Source of the DNA: Thalassotalea hakodatensis
GTDB lineage: Bacteria; Pseudomonadota; Gammaproteobacteria; Enterobacterales; Alteromonadaceae
Direction: 5' to 3'
NCBI RefSeq assembly: GCF_030295995.1
Contig: NZ_AP027365.1
Coordinates: 1,054,001-1,118,000, forward strand
DNA length: 64,000 bases
In this document: piece after piece, positions 12,232-22,660 of the stretch
Position numbering within the stretch: the stretch's first letter is position 1
How the letters are laid out: the number at the start of each line of letters is the position of its first letter
The notes under the pieces: generated by a model
What the model was told of the DNA's origin: nothing
The model's input: the letters and a program-made list of their open reading frames with translations, nothing else
Database searches by the model: none
Made by a program: the position numbers and the translations under genes

Positions 12232-12338
12232 CCTACACCTTATTGTCGACAATAATAAGGATTAAACGAGTTTTAATCAATTTAAATGCTACTTAATTTG
12301 AAAATTGTCGACAATATGTTCGTTTGAGAAGGTGTAGG
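12232..12338. repeat. Inverted repeat enclosing two ATTGTCGACAAT palindromes
   Basis: CCTACACCTT (12232-12241) and AAGGTGTAGG (12329-12338) are exact 10-bp inverted arms. Inside lie a 16-bp perfect palindrome TTATTGTCGACAATAA (12240-12255) and a second copy of its 12-bp core, ATTGTCGACAAT (12304-12315), 64 bp further on. The paired cores look like two operator half-arrays for a dimeric regulator. The TTGTCGACAA style is common among GntR-type sites, but no regulator gene is adjacent. Alternatively the arms are ends of a tiny non-autonomous element. Confidence 0.55.
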
Positions 12339-12447
12339 TGTGACTCTGTTTTGCAACGATAGACAGGTGTCATCAGGTGTGGATTATGCAGATTGAATAA
12401 GTGAATTATATAAGGATATTTATCACTGTCCGCTTTTGGCTGTGAGA

Positions 12448-12519
12448 TCAACCGATGGACACAACACATTGATTAAATCTTTCTGCTGGTGATTCATAGT
12501 TTAGCGTCTTTCTTGGTCT
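12448..12519 (-). pseudogene. 3' remnant of an IS30-family transposase
   Basis: Read on the minus strand, the last 23 codons plus stop encode RPRKTLNYESPAERFNQCV and a short tail. This is the conserved C-terminus of IS30-family transposases, which usually read NRPRKTLGF.TPAE.FN. Immediately upstream the frame breaks (TAA) and the similarity ends, so this is a stump. The flanking bases at about 12426-12447, containing CTGTCCGCTTTTGGCTGT, look like the retained end of the element. No other end is recognisable nearby. Confidence 0.75.
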
Positions 12520-12826
12520 TTAGACAAAGCATTGCGAGTAATGTGTGGTTTTTCCACATGAAAGAGCAATAACGAAGGTTAAATGGCAATAAAAGCGTTT
12601 AGTTCGAACAACATTTAATCTTGAAAGATAAGTAGACCTTAATTTTAATTAATTGAATGTACGGTATATTTGCAAAATATTATCTTTGTCTTATGATTAG
12701 AATAGCTAATTAAAAAATAGCTCGTATCGCTGGGGTTTTGTGGTATGAGCAACATAAAACTGCCGGTAAGTAAGTAGTCTATCGCGATAATAAATCAAAT
12801 GTTAAACATTTGGGGAGCTCAGTGCG
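12520..12826 (+). promoter_or_regulatory. nuo upstream region
   Basis: About 300 bp of AT-rich sequence between the IS30 stump and nuoA that should contain the nuo promoter; no single pair of -35/-10 boxes is convincing. Just before the gene there is a hairpin, CAAATGTT (12796-12803) and AACATTTG (12805-12812), whose last base begins the Shine-Dalgarno sequence GGGGAG (12812-12817). The hairpin could affect ribosome access or be an operator. Confidence 0.4.
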
Positions 12827-13252
12827 ATGGGTGAGCAAGTCTCGCAAATTTGGCCGATTGCTGCATACTTTTTAACGCTGGTTATCATGTTAGTTGCCAT
12901 GATGATACTTTCTCATCTGCTTGGTTCTAAAGCGAAACTTCCTGCAAAAAACTTACCTTATGAATCTGGCGTTATTTCAGTAAATGCTAATAAAACTCGC
13001 TTTACCTCGCATTTTTTTCTTTATGCCGTCTTTTTTGTCATTTTTGATTTAGAAACGATTTTTCTTTTTGCTTGGGTCATCGCTTTTAAAGAATCAGGGT
13101 GGGCTGGGTTAATTGAAGCATCTGTGTTCATTTTTATTTTACTTGCCGCATTGTTATATTTGTATCGCGTTGGCGCTTTGTCATTAACAAAACGGCATTT
13201 ACCGATTAAAGCCAAACAGTCCCAAATCAATCATAGTGAAAAGGAATGCTAA
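12827..13252 (+). CDS. nuoA: NADH-quinone oxidoreductase subunit A
   Basis: Small membrane subunit of respiratory complex I at the joint between the peripheral and membrane arms. 141 residues with three membrane helices: about 8-30, 62-85 and 92-113. The conserved loop is [20 protein letters not shown], followed by [19 protein letters not shown], the NuoA/ND3 signature with acidic residues inside the second helix. First gene of the 13-gene nuo operon. GGGGAG precedes the ATG by 9 nt. Its stop overlaps the nuoB start (TAATG). Confidence 0.96.
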   Translation: MGEQVSQIWPIAAYFLTLVIMLVAMMILSHLLGSKAKLPAKNLPYESGVISVNANKTRFTSHFFLYAVFFVIFDLETIFLFAWVIAFKESGWAGLIEASVFIFILLAALLYLYRVGALSLTKRHLPIKAKQSQINHSEKEC

Positions 13253-13890
13253 TGGAGTGGTCGTTAACGAAAGCTGAACTTGACAAACAGATGTCGCAGT
13301 CAAAAAAACAAGTAGAAGATGAGCTATCGCGCAATGTACTGTTTTCTAAGCTTGATGATCTCGCAAATTGGGGCCGTAAAAATTCGATTTGGCCATTCAA
13401 TTTCGGTTTAAGTTGCTGTTATGTGGAAATGGCAACCAGCTTTACTTCAAGGCATGATATTGCGCGTTTTGGTGCAGAAGTGATTAGAGCAACGCCGCGT
13501 CAGGCTGACTTGATGGTGATATCGGGTACTTGCTTTCGGAAAATGGCGCCCGTTATACAGCACCTTTACGAACAATTATTAGAGCCTAAGTGGATAATTT
13601 CAATGGGCTCTTGTGCTAACTCTGGTGGTATGTACGATATTTACAGCGTTGTACAAGGCGTTGATAAGTTTATCCCTGTTGATGTGTACGTACCTGGTTG
13701 TCCACCAAGACCTGAAGCTTTAATGGAAGCTATTTTATTATTGCAAACTAAGATAGCTCATCAACCAAGGCAAGTTAGTTGGATGGTAGATGAAACGGGG
13801 GTGAGTGAAATAGCTAAACCTTCTTTACGAGACATCAAACACGAACATCGTATCGCAACCACAAATCTAGACGAGCCAGATTCCGTATGA
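13252..13890 (+). CDS. nuoB: NADH-quinone oxidoreductase subunit B
   Basis: Carries iron-sulfur cluster N2, which passes electrons to quinone. The cluster ligands are visible: the adjacent pair in [11 protein letters not shown], then [11 protein letters not shown] with a further Cys in MGSCANSGG, and [10 protein letters not shown]. 212 residues from the ATG at 13252, which overlaps the nuoA stop and has AAGGA just upstream. An ATG two codons earlier (13246) is less well placed. Overlaps nuoC/D by 4 bp. Confidence 0.96.
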   Translation: MEWSLTKAELDKQMSQSKKQVEDELSRNVLFSKLDDLANWGRKNSIWPFNFGLSCCYVEMATSFTSRHDIARFGAEVIRATPRQADLMVISGTCFRKMAPVIQHLYEQLLEPKWIISMGSCANSGGMYDIYSVVQGVDKFIPVDVYVPGCPPRPEALMEAILLLQTKIAHQPRQVSWMVDETGVSEIAKPSLRDIKHEHRIATTNLDEPDSV

Positions 13891-15686
13891 CACAGCAGGT
13901 AGACTTATCACTCAGTCAAGATTGGCACCAATCTAATCAGCTGCCTATTATTGAAGAAATTCGTGCATTGATTAATGACGTATCGCTACTACCCGCGGAT
14001 AAACACGATAATATTTGTGATGATATTCCAACGGTATGGTTGTTAAAACAAGAGGTATGTCGAGTGATGCAGGTTGTTCGACATGAATTAATCAGGCCTT
14101 TTTCCGTTTGTTTTGATCTTACTGCTATCGATGAAAGCGAAAGACGTCATAAATCGAAACATGTTGCTGATTTTACTATAAGTTATCATTTAACATCTCC
14201 AGAAAGAAACCAAGATATTCGGTTAAAAGTTGCGCTTGAAAAACACGATAAAACCATTGAAAGTGTTTGCCAATATTGGCCTAACGCTAATTGGTATGAA
14301 CGTGAAGTTTGGGATATGTTTGGGGTGGTTTTCCTTAACCATCCTCATCTTTCACGTATCCTGATGCCATCAACATGGCATGGACATCCACTGTTGAAAA
14401 CACACCCTGCTAGGGCGACAGAAATGGATCCTTTTACGCTACCAAAACATAAGCAAGACGAAGAACAAAAGGCATTACAGTTCAACCCCGAAGCTTGGGG
14501 GATGAAGCGTCAAGGTCCAGATAATGATTTCATGTTTTTGAATTTAGGCCCAAATCATCCGAGCGTACACGGTGCTTTTCGCATCGTATTGCAAATGGAT
14601 GGGGAAGAAATTGTCGATTGCGTCCCAGACATTGGATATCACCATCGCGGCGCAGAGAAAATGGGAGAAAGGCAATCGTGGCATAGCTATATTCCCTACA
14701 CCGATCGCATTGATTATCTCGGTGGTGTTATGAACAACTTCCCGTATGTAATGGCGGTAGAAAAACTCGCCGGCATTAACGTACCTGAGCGCGCAAAAGT
14801 TGCACGCATCATGACCGCAGAAATGTTCCGTATTCTGAGTCATTTACTCTTTTACGGTACGTTTGCACAAGATGTTGGTGCATTGTCGCCTATTTTTTAT
14901 ATGTTCGTTGATCGCGAAAAATTGTTCGGCATTGTCGAAGCAATATCAGGCGCTCGTATGCACCCAAGCTGGTTTCGTATTGGCGGCTTAGCTTCAGACT
15001 TACCCAAGGGTTGGGAAACACTTGTTCGAGAATACGTCAATTACTTACCTGCAAGGCTAGATGAATACGACAAGATGGTCATGCAAAACAGTATCCTAAA
15101 ACAACGTACTCAAGGGATTGGTGCGTACTCTACGAAAGAGGCACTTGAGTGGGGAGTTACTGGTCCAGGTTTACGGGCTACGGGTTATTCATGGGATTTA
15201 CGAAAGCAGCGCCCATATGGTGGTTATGATCAATTTGATTTTGAAGTTCCTACTGGTAGCAATGGCGATTGTTATGATCGCTGCCGTGTTCGCATTGAAG
15301 AAATGAGACAAAGTATTCGTATTATTGAGCAGTGCTTAAATAACATGCCAGAAGGCCCTTATAAAGCAGAGCATCCACAAACAACGCCGCCAGATAGAAA
15401 TCGTACCATGAAAGATATTGATACCTTGATACCACATTTTATTAACGTATCTTGGGGCCCTACCATACCGGTTGGTGAGGTGTCTGTTGCGGTGGAAGCG
15501 ACAAAAGGCGTCATGGCGTATCACCTGATCAGTGATGGTTCAACGATGAGTTACCGTACTCGTATAAGAACGCCAAGTTTTCCGCATTTGCAAATGCTAC
15601 CGGTGATTTCTCGAGGCCAAATGGTGGCGGATTTAATTGCGACACTTGGCAGTATTGATTACGTGATGGCAGATGTTGATAGGTGA
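13887..15686 (+). CDS. nuoCD: NADH-quinone oxidoreductase fused subunits C and D
   Basis: A single 599-residue chain. The N-terminal NuoC domain occupies about residues 1-190, with the marker [17 protein letters not shown]. The NuoD 49-kDa domain follows from about 210: [16 protein letters not shown], then [14 protein letters not shown], and near the end a quinone-site region ending DYVMADVDR. NuoC-NuoD fusion is the arrangement known from Enterobacteria and other gammaproteobacteria. ATGA overlap with nuoB at its start. Confidence 0.97.
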   Translation: MTQQVDLSLSQDWHQSNQLPIIEEIRALINDVSLLPADKHDNICDDIPTVWLLKQEVCRVMQVVRHELIRPFSVCFDLTAIDESERRHKSKHVADFTISYHLTSPERNQDIRLKVALEKHDKTIESVCQYWPNANWYEREVWDMFGVVFLNHPHLSRILMPSTWHGHPLLKTHPARATEMDPFTLPKHKQDEEQKALQFNPEAWGMKRQGPDNDFMFLNLGPNHPSVHGAFRIVLQMDGEEIVDCVPDIGYHHRGAEKMGERQSWHSYIPYTDRIDYLGGVMNNFPYVMAVEKLAGINVPERAKVARIMTAEMFRILSHLLFYGTFAQDVGALSPIFYMFVDREKLFGIVEAISGARMHPSWFRIGGLASDLPKGWETLVREYVNYLPARLDEYDKMVMQNSILKQRTQGIGAYSTKEALEWGVTGPGLRATGYSWDLRKQRPYGGYDQFDFEVPTGSNGDCYDRCRVRIEEMRQSIRIIEQCLNNMPEGPYKAEHPQTTPPDRNRTMKDIDTLIPHFINVSWGPTIPVGEVSVAVEATKGVMAYHLISDGSTMSYRTRIRTPSFPHLQMLPVISRGQMVADLIATLGSIDYVMADVDR

Positions 15687-15690
15687 TGTT

Positions 15691-16221
15691 ATGACGATAG
15701 ATTTAAACCGTAACTTATTAACATTGGACTATCTTACTGAGCAAGAGAAGTCAGCTATTGATCATGAGTTACAGATCATGGAAACACGGGAAGCTTGCAG
15801 TATCGAAGCGTTAAAAATTGTACAACTGCAACGAGGTTGGATCAGTGATGAATCGCTGCATGCAATTGCTGCCTATTTACGAATACCGTCAGCAGATTTA
15901 GAAGGTGTTGCAACGTTTTATAATCTTATTTACCGCCAACCTGTCGGTAAATACGTGATCCATGTATGCAACAGTATCAGTTGCCATTTGTGTGGTTATA
16001 GTGAGGTGATGTCTGCGATTAAAAGTCATTTATCGATAGATTATGGCCAAACTACTTCTGATGGCATGTTCACCTTACTGTCAAATGCTTGTTTAGGGGC
16101 CTGTGATCGTTCACCTGTTATGATGATAGGAAATGAACAGTATCAAAATCTCACGCCACAAACGGTGGTAGATATCTTAGAAACTTTGCATGCGGCAGAA
16201 AATAAAGAGGTGAGCAGATGA
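15691..16221 (+). CDS. nuoE: NADH-quinone oxidoreductase subunit E
   Basis: 24-kDa subunit holding the 2Fe-2S cluster N1a. The four ligands are visible as CNSISC in HVCNSISCHLCG and CLGAC in SNACLGACDRSPVM, the thioredoxin-like ferredoxin pattern. 176 residues from the ATG at 15691, which has AGGTGA just upstream inside the nuoCD stop region. A longer frame from 15673 would overlap nuoCD and has no better start. Overlaps nuoF by 4 bp. Confidence 0.95.
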   Translation: MTIDLNRNLLTLDYLTEQEKSAIDHELQIMETREACSIEALKIVQLQRGWISDESLHAIAAYLRIPSADLEGVATFYNLIYRQPVGKYVIHVCNSISCHLCGYSEVMSAIKSHLSIDYGQTTSDGMFTLLSNACLGACDRSPVMMIGNEQYQNLTPQTVVDILETLHAAENKEVSR

Positions 16222-17528
16222 CACCTCTTACACATCCGTTAACGCACTTGGTTAATGTCAATAACCCGTTAAGTCTCAAGGACTATTGCCAACAAAAAGG
16301 TTATACAGCTGCGAAAAAAGTGCTTTCAGAGTATACGCCAACAGAGGCCTTAGAGGTTGTGAAAAATTCAGGTTTAAAAGGTCGTGGCGGTGCGGGTTTC
16401 CCTACAGGCATGAAGTGGAGCTTTTTACCTGACTTTGAAGAAGGAGATCCAAGAGCAAGGGAACCTAAATACCTTATCTGTAACGCTGATGAAATGGAGC
16501 CCGGTACGTTTAAAGATCGATTGTTATTAGAAGGCGTTCCACATCAGCTTATTGAATCAATGATTATTGCCGGTTATATCATTGGGGCAACGTGTGCTTA
16601 TATATTTTTAAGGGGGGAATACCATCTTGCGGCGAAACGACTCCAGCAAGCGATCAACGAAGCCTATCAAGCAAACTGGTTAGGTAAAGATATTCAGCAA
16701 AGCGGCTTTAATCTTGAGTTACATTTACATACCAGTGCTGGGCGCTATATTTGCGGTGAAGAAACGGCGCTGATTAATGCTTTAGAAGGCAAGCGAGCAA
16801 TCCCTCGGGCGAAACCACCTTTTCCACAAGTGGCAGGTTTATTTGGTAAACCCACTATCGTAAATAACGTAGAAACCTTAAGTAATTTACCCCATATTTT
16901 TGCTCACGGTGTTGAGTGGTATCAACAGCACGCGTCAGAAAGTGATGCCGGAACTAAAATTTATGGTGCATGTGGTCGCATCAATACCCCAGGGCTGTGG
17001 GAGCTGCCGATGGGAGTCAGCATAGGAAAGCTTTTAAATGATCACGCGGGTGGTATGTGCGAAGGCTTAACATTAAAAGGATTATTACCCGGTGGCGCGT
17101 CAACAGACTTTCTGTTACCCGAGCATTTAGATGTGGCGATGGATTACGATTCGATCGCCAAGGCTGGCAGTCGCTTAGGAACAGGCGGGCTTATTGTGTT
17201 AGATGATAAAAATTGCCCTGTTGCCATGGTTAAAAATATTATGCAGTTTTTCGCGCAAGAATCTTGTGGTTGGTGTACACCGTGTCGTGATGGCACACCT
17301 TGGGCATTGGAAATTTTAACAAGAATAGAGCAAGGAAAAGGCACATCAACAGATATTGATGAGCTTTATCGATTATGTGATTTTATGTGGATTGGGAAAA
17401 CGCATTGTGCGTTAGCCCCAGGTGCAGTAGGGCCATTAAGAAGCGCATTAAACTACTTTACTGATGATTTCTTGCAGCATATTGAGCATCACTGTTGCCC
17501 ATATCAAAAAAGGGGGCTTCATGGATAA
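16218..17528 (+). CDS. nuoF: NADH-quinone oxidoreductase subunit F
   Basis: 51-kDa subunit that binds NADH and FMN and carries the 4Fe-4S cluster N3. FMN/NADH-site motifs are GLKGRGGAGFPTGMKW near residue 54 and AGRYICGEETALINALEGKR near 174. The cluster ligands are in ESCGWCTPCRDG near 351 plus a final Cys in GKTHCALAPGA. 436 residues, normal. The 3' end overlaps the start of nuoG by 8 bp. Confidence 0.97.
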   Translation: MTPLTHPLTHLVNVNNPLSLKDYCQQKGYTAAKKVLSEYTPTEALEVVKNSGLKGRGGAGFPTGMKWSFLPDFEEGDPRAREPKYLICNADEMEPGTFKDRLLLEGVPHQLIESMIIAGYIIGATCAYIFLRGEYHLAAKRLQQAINEAYQANWLGKDIQQSGFNLELHLHTSAGRYICGEETALINALEGKRAIPRAKPPFPQVAGLFGKPTIVNNVETLSNLPHIFAHGVEWYQQHASESDAGTKIYGACGRINTPGLWELPMGVSIGKLLNDHAGGMCEGLTLKGLLPGGASTDFLLPEHLDVAMDYDSIAKAGSRLGTGGLIVLDDKNCPVAMVKNIMQFFAQESCGWCTPCRDGTPWALEILTRIEQGKGTSTDIDELYRLCDFMWIGKTHCALAPGAVGPLRSALNYFTDDFLQHIEHHCCPYQKRGLHG

Positions 17529-20352
17529 CCAATCACTGACTATTTATATCGACGGCGAAGCTTATCAAGTTGACAGTAATGACAATTTACTTGCTGGTGT
17601 ACTGTCTAATAAGTTAAATCTACCTTACTTTTGTTGGCATCCTGCTATGGGCTCTGTTGGTGCTTGCCGTCAATGTGCTGTGACGCAATATCAAGACGAG
17701 CATGATGAAAAAGGTCGTATCGTAATGGCCTGTACCACGCCTGTGACGGAAGGTATGCGCATTAGTATGAAAGATCATTCTTCGCGGGAATTTCGTGAAC
17801 AGGTGATTGAGGCAATGATGACAAACCATCCGCACGATTGCCCTGTATGCGCAGAAGGGGGGGAGTGCCATTTACAAGACATGACCGTGATGACTGGCCA
17901 CACATCTCGTCATTATGAGGGATTAAAGCGTACGTTCACAAATCAAGATTTAGGGCAATTTGTTGGTCACGAAATGAATCGCTGCATTACTTGTTATCGT
18001 TGTGTTCGTTTTTATAAAGATTATGCAGGCGGAGAAGATCTTGGTGTGTTTGGCTCTAAAAACCAAGTGTACTTTGGTCGACAAGAAGATGGACAACTAG
18101 AAAGTGAATTTAGCGGAAACCTAGTGGAAGTTTGTCCAACAGGGGTGTTTACCAACAAACACTTCTCAGCACATTATACGCGTAAATGGGATTTACAATC
18201 AGCGCCTTCTATTTGTGCAAATTGCTCTGTGGGTTGCAATATTAGCGTGGGTGAAAGATATGGTAGTGTGAGACGAGTCATGAACCGTTATCATCATGAG
18301 TTAAATGGTTATTTTATCTGTGATCACGGGCGTTTTGGGTTAACGTATGTCAATAGCAGCAAACGATTATCCAGTACTAAGGGTATTAATCATTCGTCGC
18401 CAATGGGCTTAAAAAAACAAGATGTTATTCGTGCTTTGTTGCCTTATCGGAAAAAGCAATTTTTAGCGATAGGATCAGGCCGAGCTAGTATTGAAAGCAA
18501 TCAGTTATTAAAAGAAGTGGTGGGCGCTGGAAATTTTTCTACAGGTTTTTCAACAGCACAGCTGCCTTTTGCTAAAAAGCATGCAGAGTACTTATCACGA
18601 CATCAACCGGTTTCTTTAGCTGAAATAGAACAAGCAGATTTTGTACTCATCATTGATGAAGATATTACGCAAAGTGCGTCAAGAGTTGCTTTATCGGTAA
18701 GACAAGCATTACGTAATAAGGGTATTGCGCGGGCCGAAAGTATGGGGATACCGTCCTGGCAAGATAGTGCAGTAAGAACGATAGCCGCGGAACAAAAATC
18801 ACCGTTATATATTTTTACCAGTGTCGGCACTAAATTAGACTCTGTAGCGACTGCTCGATATTTGCAATCGCCAGAAGAAACAAAGCTGGCGATTGAACAA
18901 TTAATTGAAGTATTAACAAACAAGGCTCGAAATAAAGAAGTAACATCTGATATTTTTCAAATTGCTGATGCGATCAATCAGGCGAAAAATCCTTTGATTA
19001 TCAGTGGGTGGAGCCATCAACATTATGGTCTATTCTCGTCTAGCATTAGGTTAATTGATGCGGTTAAAACGTGTCATACTAATAGCCGTTCACTGCTAAC
19101 AGCACCGGAAGCGAATACGGTAGGGCAATTATATTTAACCCAAGAAAATACAAAAGCCGTTGAACAAATAATCACGCAAGTGATAAACGATCAAGACATT
19201 GCTGGATTGATTGTCCTAGAGCATGAATTATCGAGTTTATCGGATAGACAAATTGAATGCTTAAAGGGTGCTAATAAATTTTGTATTGCAATAGACCACA
19301 GTGATAGTAACTTTACCCAAGCTGCTAATATGGTGTTACCTGCAACGCCTGTGACTGAATCTCAGGGACATTTTGCTAATTATCAAGGAAGGGTTCAACC
19401 TTTCTTCGCTGTGACACCCGCTGTACTACCGATACAAAATGCTTGGCAGTGGTTATGTTTGGTGGCAAATGGTTTAGAGAAATTAACCGATGAAATAACA
19501 TTTATTAATAGCTTTTCAGCGTTACATCAATGGTTTAAAGAGCATATTCCCCATTGGCCAATAACGCTAACAATGAACGATTTGTCAATCGCTAGAGAGC
19601 CACATAGAGCAAGTGGTAGAACAGCTAAAATGGCCAATCAATCGGTTCATGAAGCCAAAACAACACAAAGTGAAGAGGCTTTTCACTTTTCAATGGAAGG
19701 GGGAGCGATTGATTCAGGCGATAAAATGCCCTTCGTGTGGGCGCCAAGTTGGAATTCAAATCAAGCAATCACGTTTTATCAACAGCGGCCTAATGGCCCT
19801 TTAATAAAAAGACAATCTGCGACTTTTTTACCTTTCACAGAACAGCCTGTTAACCAACATCAAACTGAAGAAAACGGTAAACAGGCTATCGCTAATAACA
19901 CCGAGATTAGTTTAGCGGTGAGTATCCCATGGCTTCGTCGTGCTTGGTTAACAAAACAACAAGCTGAATTTAACATGTTAGTGCAACCTAATGTGTTATA
20001 TGCATCACAAAACTATGCCGACCAACATCAATTAGCCACCAAGCAATGGGTAAAAGTGTCGTTATCTCAAAGCATAGATTCAACAAGAGTTGATGTATTC
20101 GCTCAGTTAATGATTGATGCGGATTTACCGGATGATCACCTTTTCTTACAAGCAGATGAGTTGCATGAAAACCATTGGCAGTTAGTTAATGTTATTTTGG
20201 CTGATGAACAAGCACTTGAACAATGGCAGTTACAAGTTGAGCAGCGTTTGACGTTGGCTAAACTAGAACAAGAGAACACGTTAAAAAGACTGAAAGAAAA
20301 AGATCAAACGATACCAATCCGGTTAGTGTCTGGAGGATTAGAGGATGTTTGA
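17521..20352 (+). CDS. nuoG: NADH-quinone oxidoreductase subunit G
   Basis: 75-kDa iron-sulfur subunit. I take the ATG at 17521, preceded by AAAGGGGG, giving 943 residues; an upstream frame start at 17464 lies inside nuoF and is unlikely. N-terminal ligands: the 2Fe-2S set in YFCWHPAMGSVGACRQCAV, the His/Cys set in NHPHDCPVCAEGGECHLQD, a third set in CITCYRCVRFY with EVCPTGVF, and the extra N7-type set CANCSVGCN, as in E. coli-like enzymes. The C-terminal molybdopterin-oxidoreductase-like domain is degenerate and longer than in E. coli (908 residues). Confidence 0.96.
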   Translation: MDNQSLTIYIDGEAYQVDSNDNLLAGVLSNKLNLPYFCWHPAMGSVGACRQCAVTQYQDEHDEKGRIVMACTTPVTEGMRISMKDHSSREFREQVIEAMMTNHPHDCPVCAEGGECHLQDMTVMTGHTSRHYEGLKRTFTNQDLGQFVGHEMNRCITCYRCVRFYKDYAGGEDLGVFGSKNQVYFGRQEDGQLESEFSGNLVEVCPTGVFTNKHFSAHYTRKWDLQSAPSICANCSVGCNISVGERYGSVRRVMNRYHHELNGYFICDHGRFGLTYVNSSKRLSSTKGINHSSPMGLKKQDVIRALLPYRKKQFLAIGSGRASIESNQLLKEVVGAGNFSTGFSTAQLPFAKKHAEYLSRHQPVSLAEIEQADFVLIIDEDITQSASRVALSVRQALRNKGIARAESMGIPSWQDSAVRTIAAEQKSPLYIFTSVGTKLDSVATARYLQSPEETKLAIEQLIEVLTNKARNKEVTSDIFQIADAINQAKNPLIISGWSHQHYGLFSSSIRLIDAVKTCHTNSRSLLTAPEANTVGQLYLTQENTKAVEQIITQVINDQDIAGLIVLEHELSSLSDRQIECLKGANKFCIAIDHSDSNFTQAANMVLPATPVTESQGHFANYQGRVQPFFAVTPAVLPIQNAWQWLCLVANGLEKLTDEITFINSFSALHQWFKEHIPHWPITLTMNDLSIAREPHRASGRTAKMANQSVHEAKTTQSEEAFHFSMEGGAIDSGDKMPFVWAPSWNSNQAITFYQQRPNGPLIKRQSATFLPFTEQPVNQHQTEENGKQAIANNTEISLAVSIPWLRRAWLTKQQAEFNMLVQPNVLYASQNYADQHQLATKQWVKVSLSQSIDSTRVDVFAQLMIDADLPDDHLFLQADELHENHWQLVNVILADEQALEQWQLQVEQRLTLAKLEQENTLKRLKEKDQTIPIRLVSGGLEDV

Positions 20353-21316
20353 TACATGGTTAAAACTGCTTGAAATCACCATTATATTAGGCTTGCTTAT
20401 TCCCTCTGCAGCAATGCTGGTTTGGGTGGAACGTCGCTTAATCGGTCTTTGGCAAGATAGATTAGGTCCAAACAGGGTAGGCCCTTTTGGCATTTTACAG
20501 TCGTTCGCTGATTTAATAAAAATTCTTGGCAAAGAAGATTGGGTGCCACCCTTTAGTGACAAATTAGTGTTTATTATTGCACCTGTTATCGGTGCTGTTT
20601 GTGTGTTAATGAGTTTTGCTGTTATTCCTTTTTCACCGAATATCGGGGTTGCTGATTTAAATATTGGTTTATTGTTCTTTTTAGCAATGGCCTCGCTTGC
20701 TGTTTATTCTGTAGTACTTGCAGGGTGGGCATCAAATTCTAAGTACGCATTACTCGGCGGTATGCGGGCTGCAGCACAAACGGTGAGTTATGAAGTGTTT
20801 ATGGGATTGTCACTAATGGGGGTTGTGCTGTTAAGTGGTAGCTTTAACTTACGAGAAATTGTGTTAAGCCAACAATCAGGATGGTTTATTCAAACGCAAT
20901 TTGTTGGCTTTATTGTTTTTTTTATTGCGGGTATTGCAGAAAGTCATCGTTTGCCGTTTGATTTACCAGAAGCCGAAACTGAATTAACAGCAGGCTTTCA
21001 TACGGAATATTCTGGGCTGAAATTTGCACTGTTTTTCTTAGGCGAATATCTTGGCGTGATGCTAATTTCCTGTATGTCTGTGGTGTTATTTTTTGGTGGC
21101 TGGCTAATGCCTGAGCCTTTAGCATCATGGCTTCCGCCGCTTGTTTGGTATTTATTAAAAGTAAGTGTGTTGGTGATGGTGTTTATTTTATTGCGTACAT
21201 CACTGCCGCGTCCGAGGTTTGATCAATTACTGCTGTTTGGCTGGAAATATATGCTGCCACTCGCGTTAGTTAATTTGCTGGTAACAGCAGTGTTGGCGTT
21301 AACGGAGGTGATTTAA
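20345..21316 (+). CDS. nuoH: NADH-quinone oxidoreductase subunit H
   Basis: Membrane subunit that forms part of the quinone chamber. 323 residues with about eight helices. Conserved loops: [20 protein letters not shown] near residue 27 and [19 protein letters not shown] near 201 followed by the YSG turn. Starts inside the last codons of nuoG (8-bp overlap) and its stop shares bases with the nuoI start. Confidence 0.97.
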   Translation: MFDTWLKLLEITIILGLLIPSAAMLVWVERRLIGLWQDRLGPNRVGPFGILQSFADLIKILGKEDWVPPFSDKLVFIIAPVIGAVCVLMSFAVIPFSPNIGVADLNIGLLFFLAMASLAVYSVVLAGWASNSKYALLGGMRAAAQTVSYEVFMGLSLMGVVLLSGSFNLREIVLSQQSGWFIQTQFVGFIVFFIAGIAESHRLPFDLPEAETELTAGFHTEYSGLKFALFFLGEYLGVMLISCMSVVLFFGGWLMPEPLASWLPPLVWYLLKVSVLVMVFILLRTSLPRPRFDQLLLFGWKYMLPLALVNLLVTAVLALTEVI

Positions 21317-21831
21317 TGTTGAGTCAATTGCGAACGATGTGGTTGGTGCTAAAGCATACGTTTACCAAAGCTGATACGGTTGAGTACCCTGAAAAAAAAC
21401 CGTACTTAGCGCCACGGTATCGTGGCAGAATTGTGTTAACAAGAGAGCCTGACGGTCAAGAGCGTTGCGTTGCTTGTAATCTTTGTGCGGTTGCTTGCCC
21501 TGTAGACTGTATTGCATTGCAGCAAACGGTTGATGATGACGGTAGAATGCGAGCTGAGTTTTTTAGAATTAACTTCTCGCGATGTATCTTATGTGGTTTT
21601 TGTGAAGAAGCTTGCCCGACATATGCTATTCAATTAACCCCCGATGTTGAACTTGCTGAGTATGATCGCCAAAGTTTAGTGTATGAAAAACATCATTTAT
21701 TAATCGATGGTGTCGGAAAGTATCCAGATTATAGTTTCTATCAGCAATCAGGGATCTCAATAAAAAACAAAGGCAAAGGTCAAGGCAGCCAAGAGAAGCC
21801 TCCGATTGATGTGAAGGGTCTTATGCCATGA
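21316..21831 (+). CDS. nuoI: NADH-quinone oxidoreductase subunit I
   Basis: Ferredoxin-like subunit with two 4Fe-4S clusters (N6a and N6b). The two CxxCxxCxxxC sets are [15 protein letters not shown] near residue 51 and [12 protein letters not shown] near 92. 171 residues. Arranged head to tail with one-base overlap with nuoH and a 4-bp overlap with nuoJ. Confidence 0.97.
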   Translation: MLSQLRTMWLVLKHTFTKADTVEYPEKKPYLAPRYRGRIVLTREPDGQERCVACNLCAVACPVDCIALQQTVDDDGRMRAEFFRINFSRCILCGFCEEACPTYAIQLTPDVELAEYDRQSLVYEKHHLLIDGVGKYPDYSFYQQSGISIKNKGKGQGSQEKPPIDVKGLMP

Positions 21832-22352
21832 GTTTTTCTCCGTTGGTAACCATGTTTTACCTTGCCGCACTGATTGCCATCGTTGCGAGTATCAAGGTGG
21901 TAACGCGAAAAAACACCGTACATGCGTTGTTGTATTTAGTGATATCACTGATTGCCGTTGCTGTTTGTTTCTACCTTATGGGAGCCCCTTTTGCTGCAGG
22001 GTTAGAGGTGATTGTTTATGCTGGCGCTATCTTAGTATTGTTTGTCTTTGCCATAATGTTGTTTGGTTTACGAGAAGATGAAACTCACTACACTCCCCCT
22101 CATAAAGGCCTTTCAATGTGGTTAGGACCTGTTGCTTTAGCCTTAGTGTTGTTAGCTCAATTGTTATATACCATCAATCATCAGGGGATACAGCAGCAAC
22201 TTTCTGCGACGGTAATTGATTCAAAACAGGTTGGGATATTGTTGTATGGTCCTTACTTACTTGCTGTTGAAATTGCATCATTTCTATTACTGTCAGGCTT
22301 AATTGCAGCTTATCACTTTGCAAAAGATGTTACGTACGGAGGTCAAAAATGA
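21828..22352 (+). CDS. nuoJ: NADH-quinone oxidoreductase subunit J
   Basis: 174-residue membrane subunit with about five helices. The conserved stretch [20 protein letters not shown] (about residues 55-74) is the ND6/NuoJ signature containing the pi-bulge helix. It overlaps nuoI by 4 bp and nuoK by 4 bp. Confidence 0.96.
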   Translation: MSFSPLVTMFYLAALIAIVASIKVVTRKNTVHALLYLVISLIAVAVCFYLMGAPFAAGLEVIVYAGAILVLFVFAIMLFGLREDETHYTPPHKGLSMWLGPVALALVLLAQLLYTINHQGIQQQLSATVIDSKQVGILLYGPYLLAVEIASFLLLSGLIAAYHFAKDVTYGGQK

Positions 22353-22660
22353 CGGCTATTCCGTTAGAACATATTTTAATTTTAGCCAGTGTTTTATTTC
22401 TGATTGGCTTTGTTGGCGTCATCGTACGTAAAAATGCCCTGTTTATTTTGATGAGCTTAGAGGTGATGCTCAATGCCACCGGTGTAGCATTCATTGGTGC
22501 CGGGAGTGTTTGGCAGCAAGCTGATGGACAAGTTATGTTCATGTTGATATTAACGCTTGCAGCTGCAGAGGTGGCGGTTGGTCTAGCTTTATTAATTCGT
22601 ATGAAACATCAATATCGTTCACTCGACATCGATGTATTATCTGATTTGAAAGGGCAATGA
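22349..22660 (+). CDS. nuoK: NADH-quinone oxidoreductase subunit K
   Basis: 103-residue three-helix subunit (ND4L type). The conserved membrane Glu residues are in LMSLEVMLNATGVAFI near residue 34 and LTLAAAEVAVGLALL near 69, both needed for proton translocation in homologues. Overlaps nuoJ and nuoL by 4 bp each. Confidence 0.96.
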   Translation: MTAIPLEHILILASVLFLIGFVGVIVRKNALFILMSLEVMLNATGVAFIGAGSVWQQADGQVMFMLILTLAAAEVAVGLALLIRMKHQYRSLDIDVLSDLKGQ

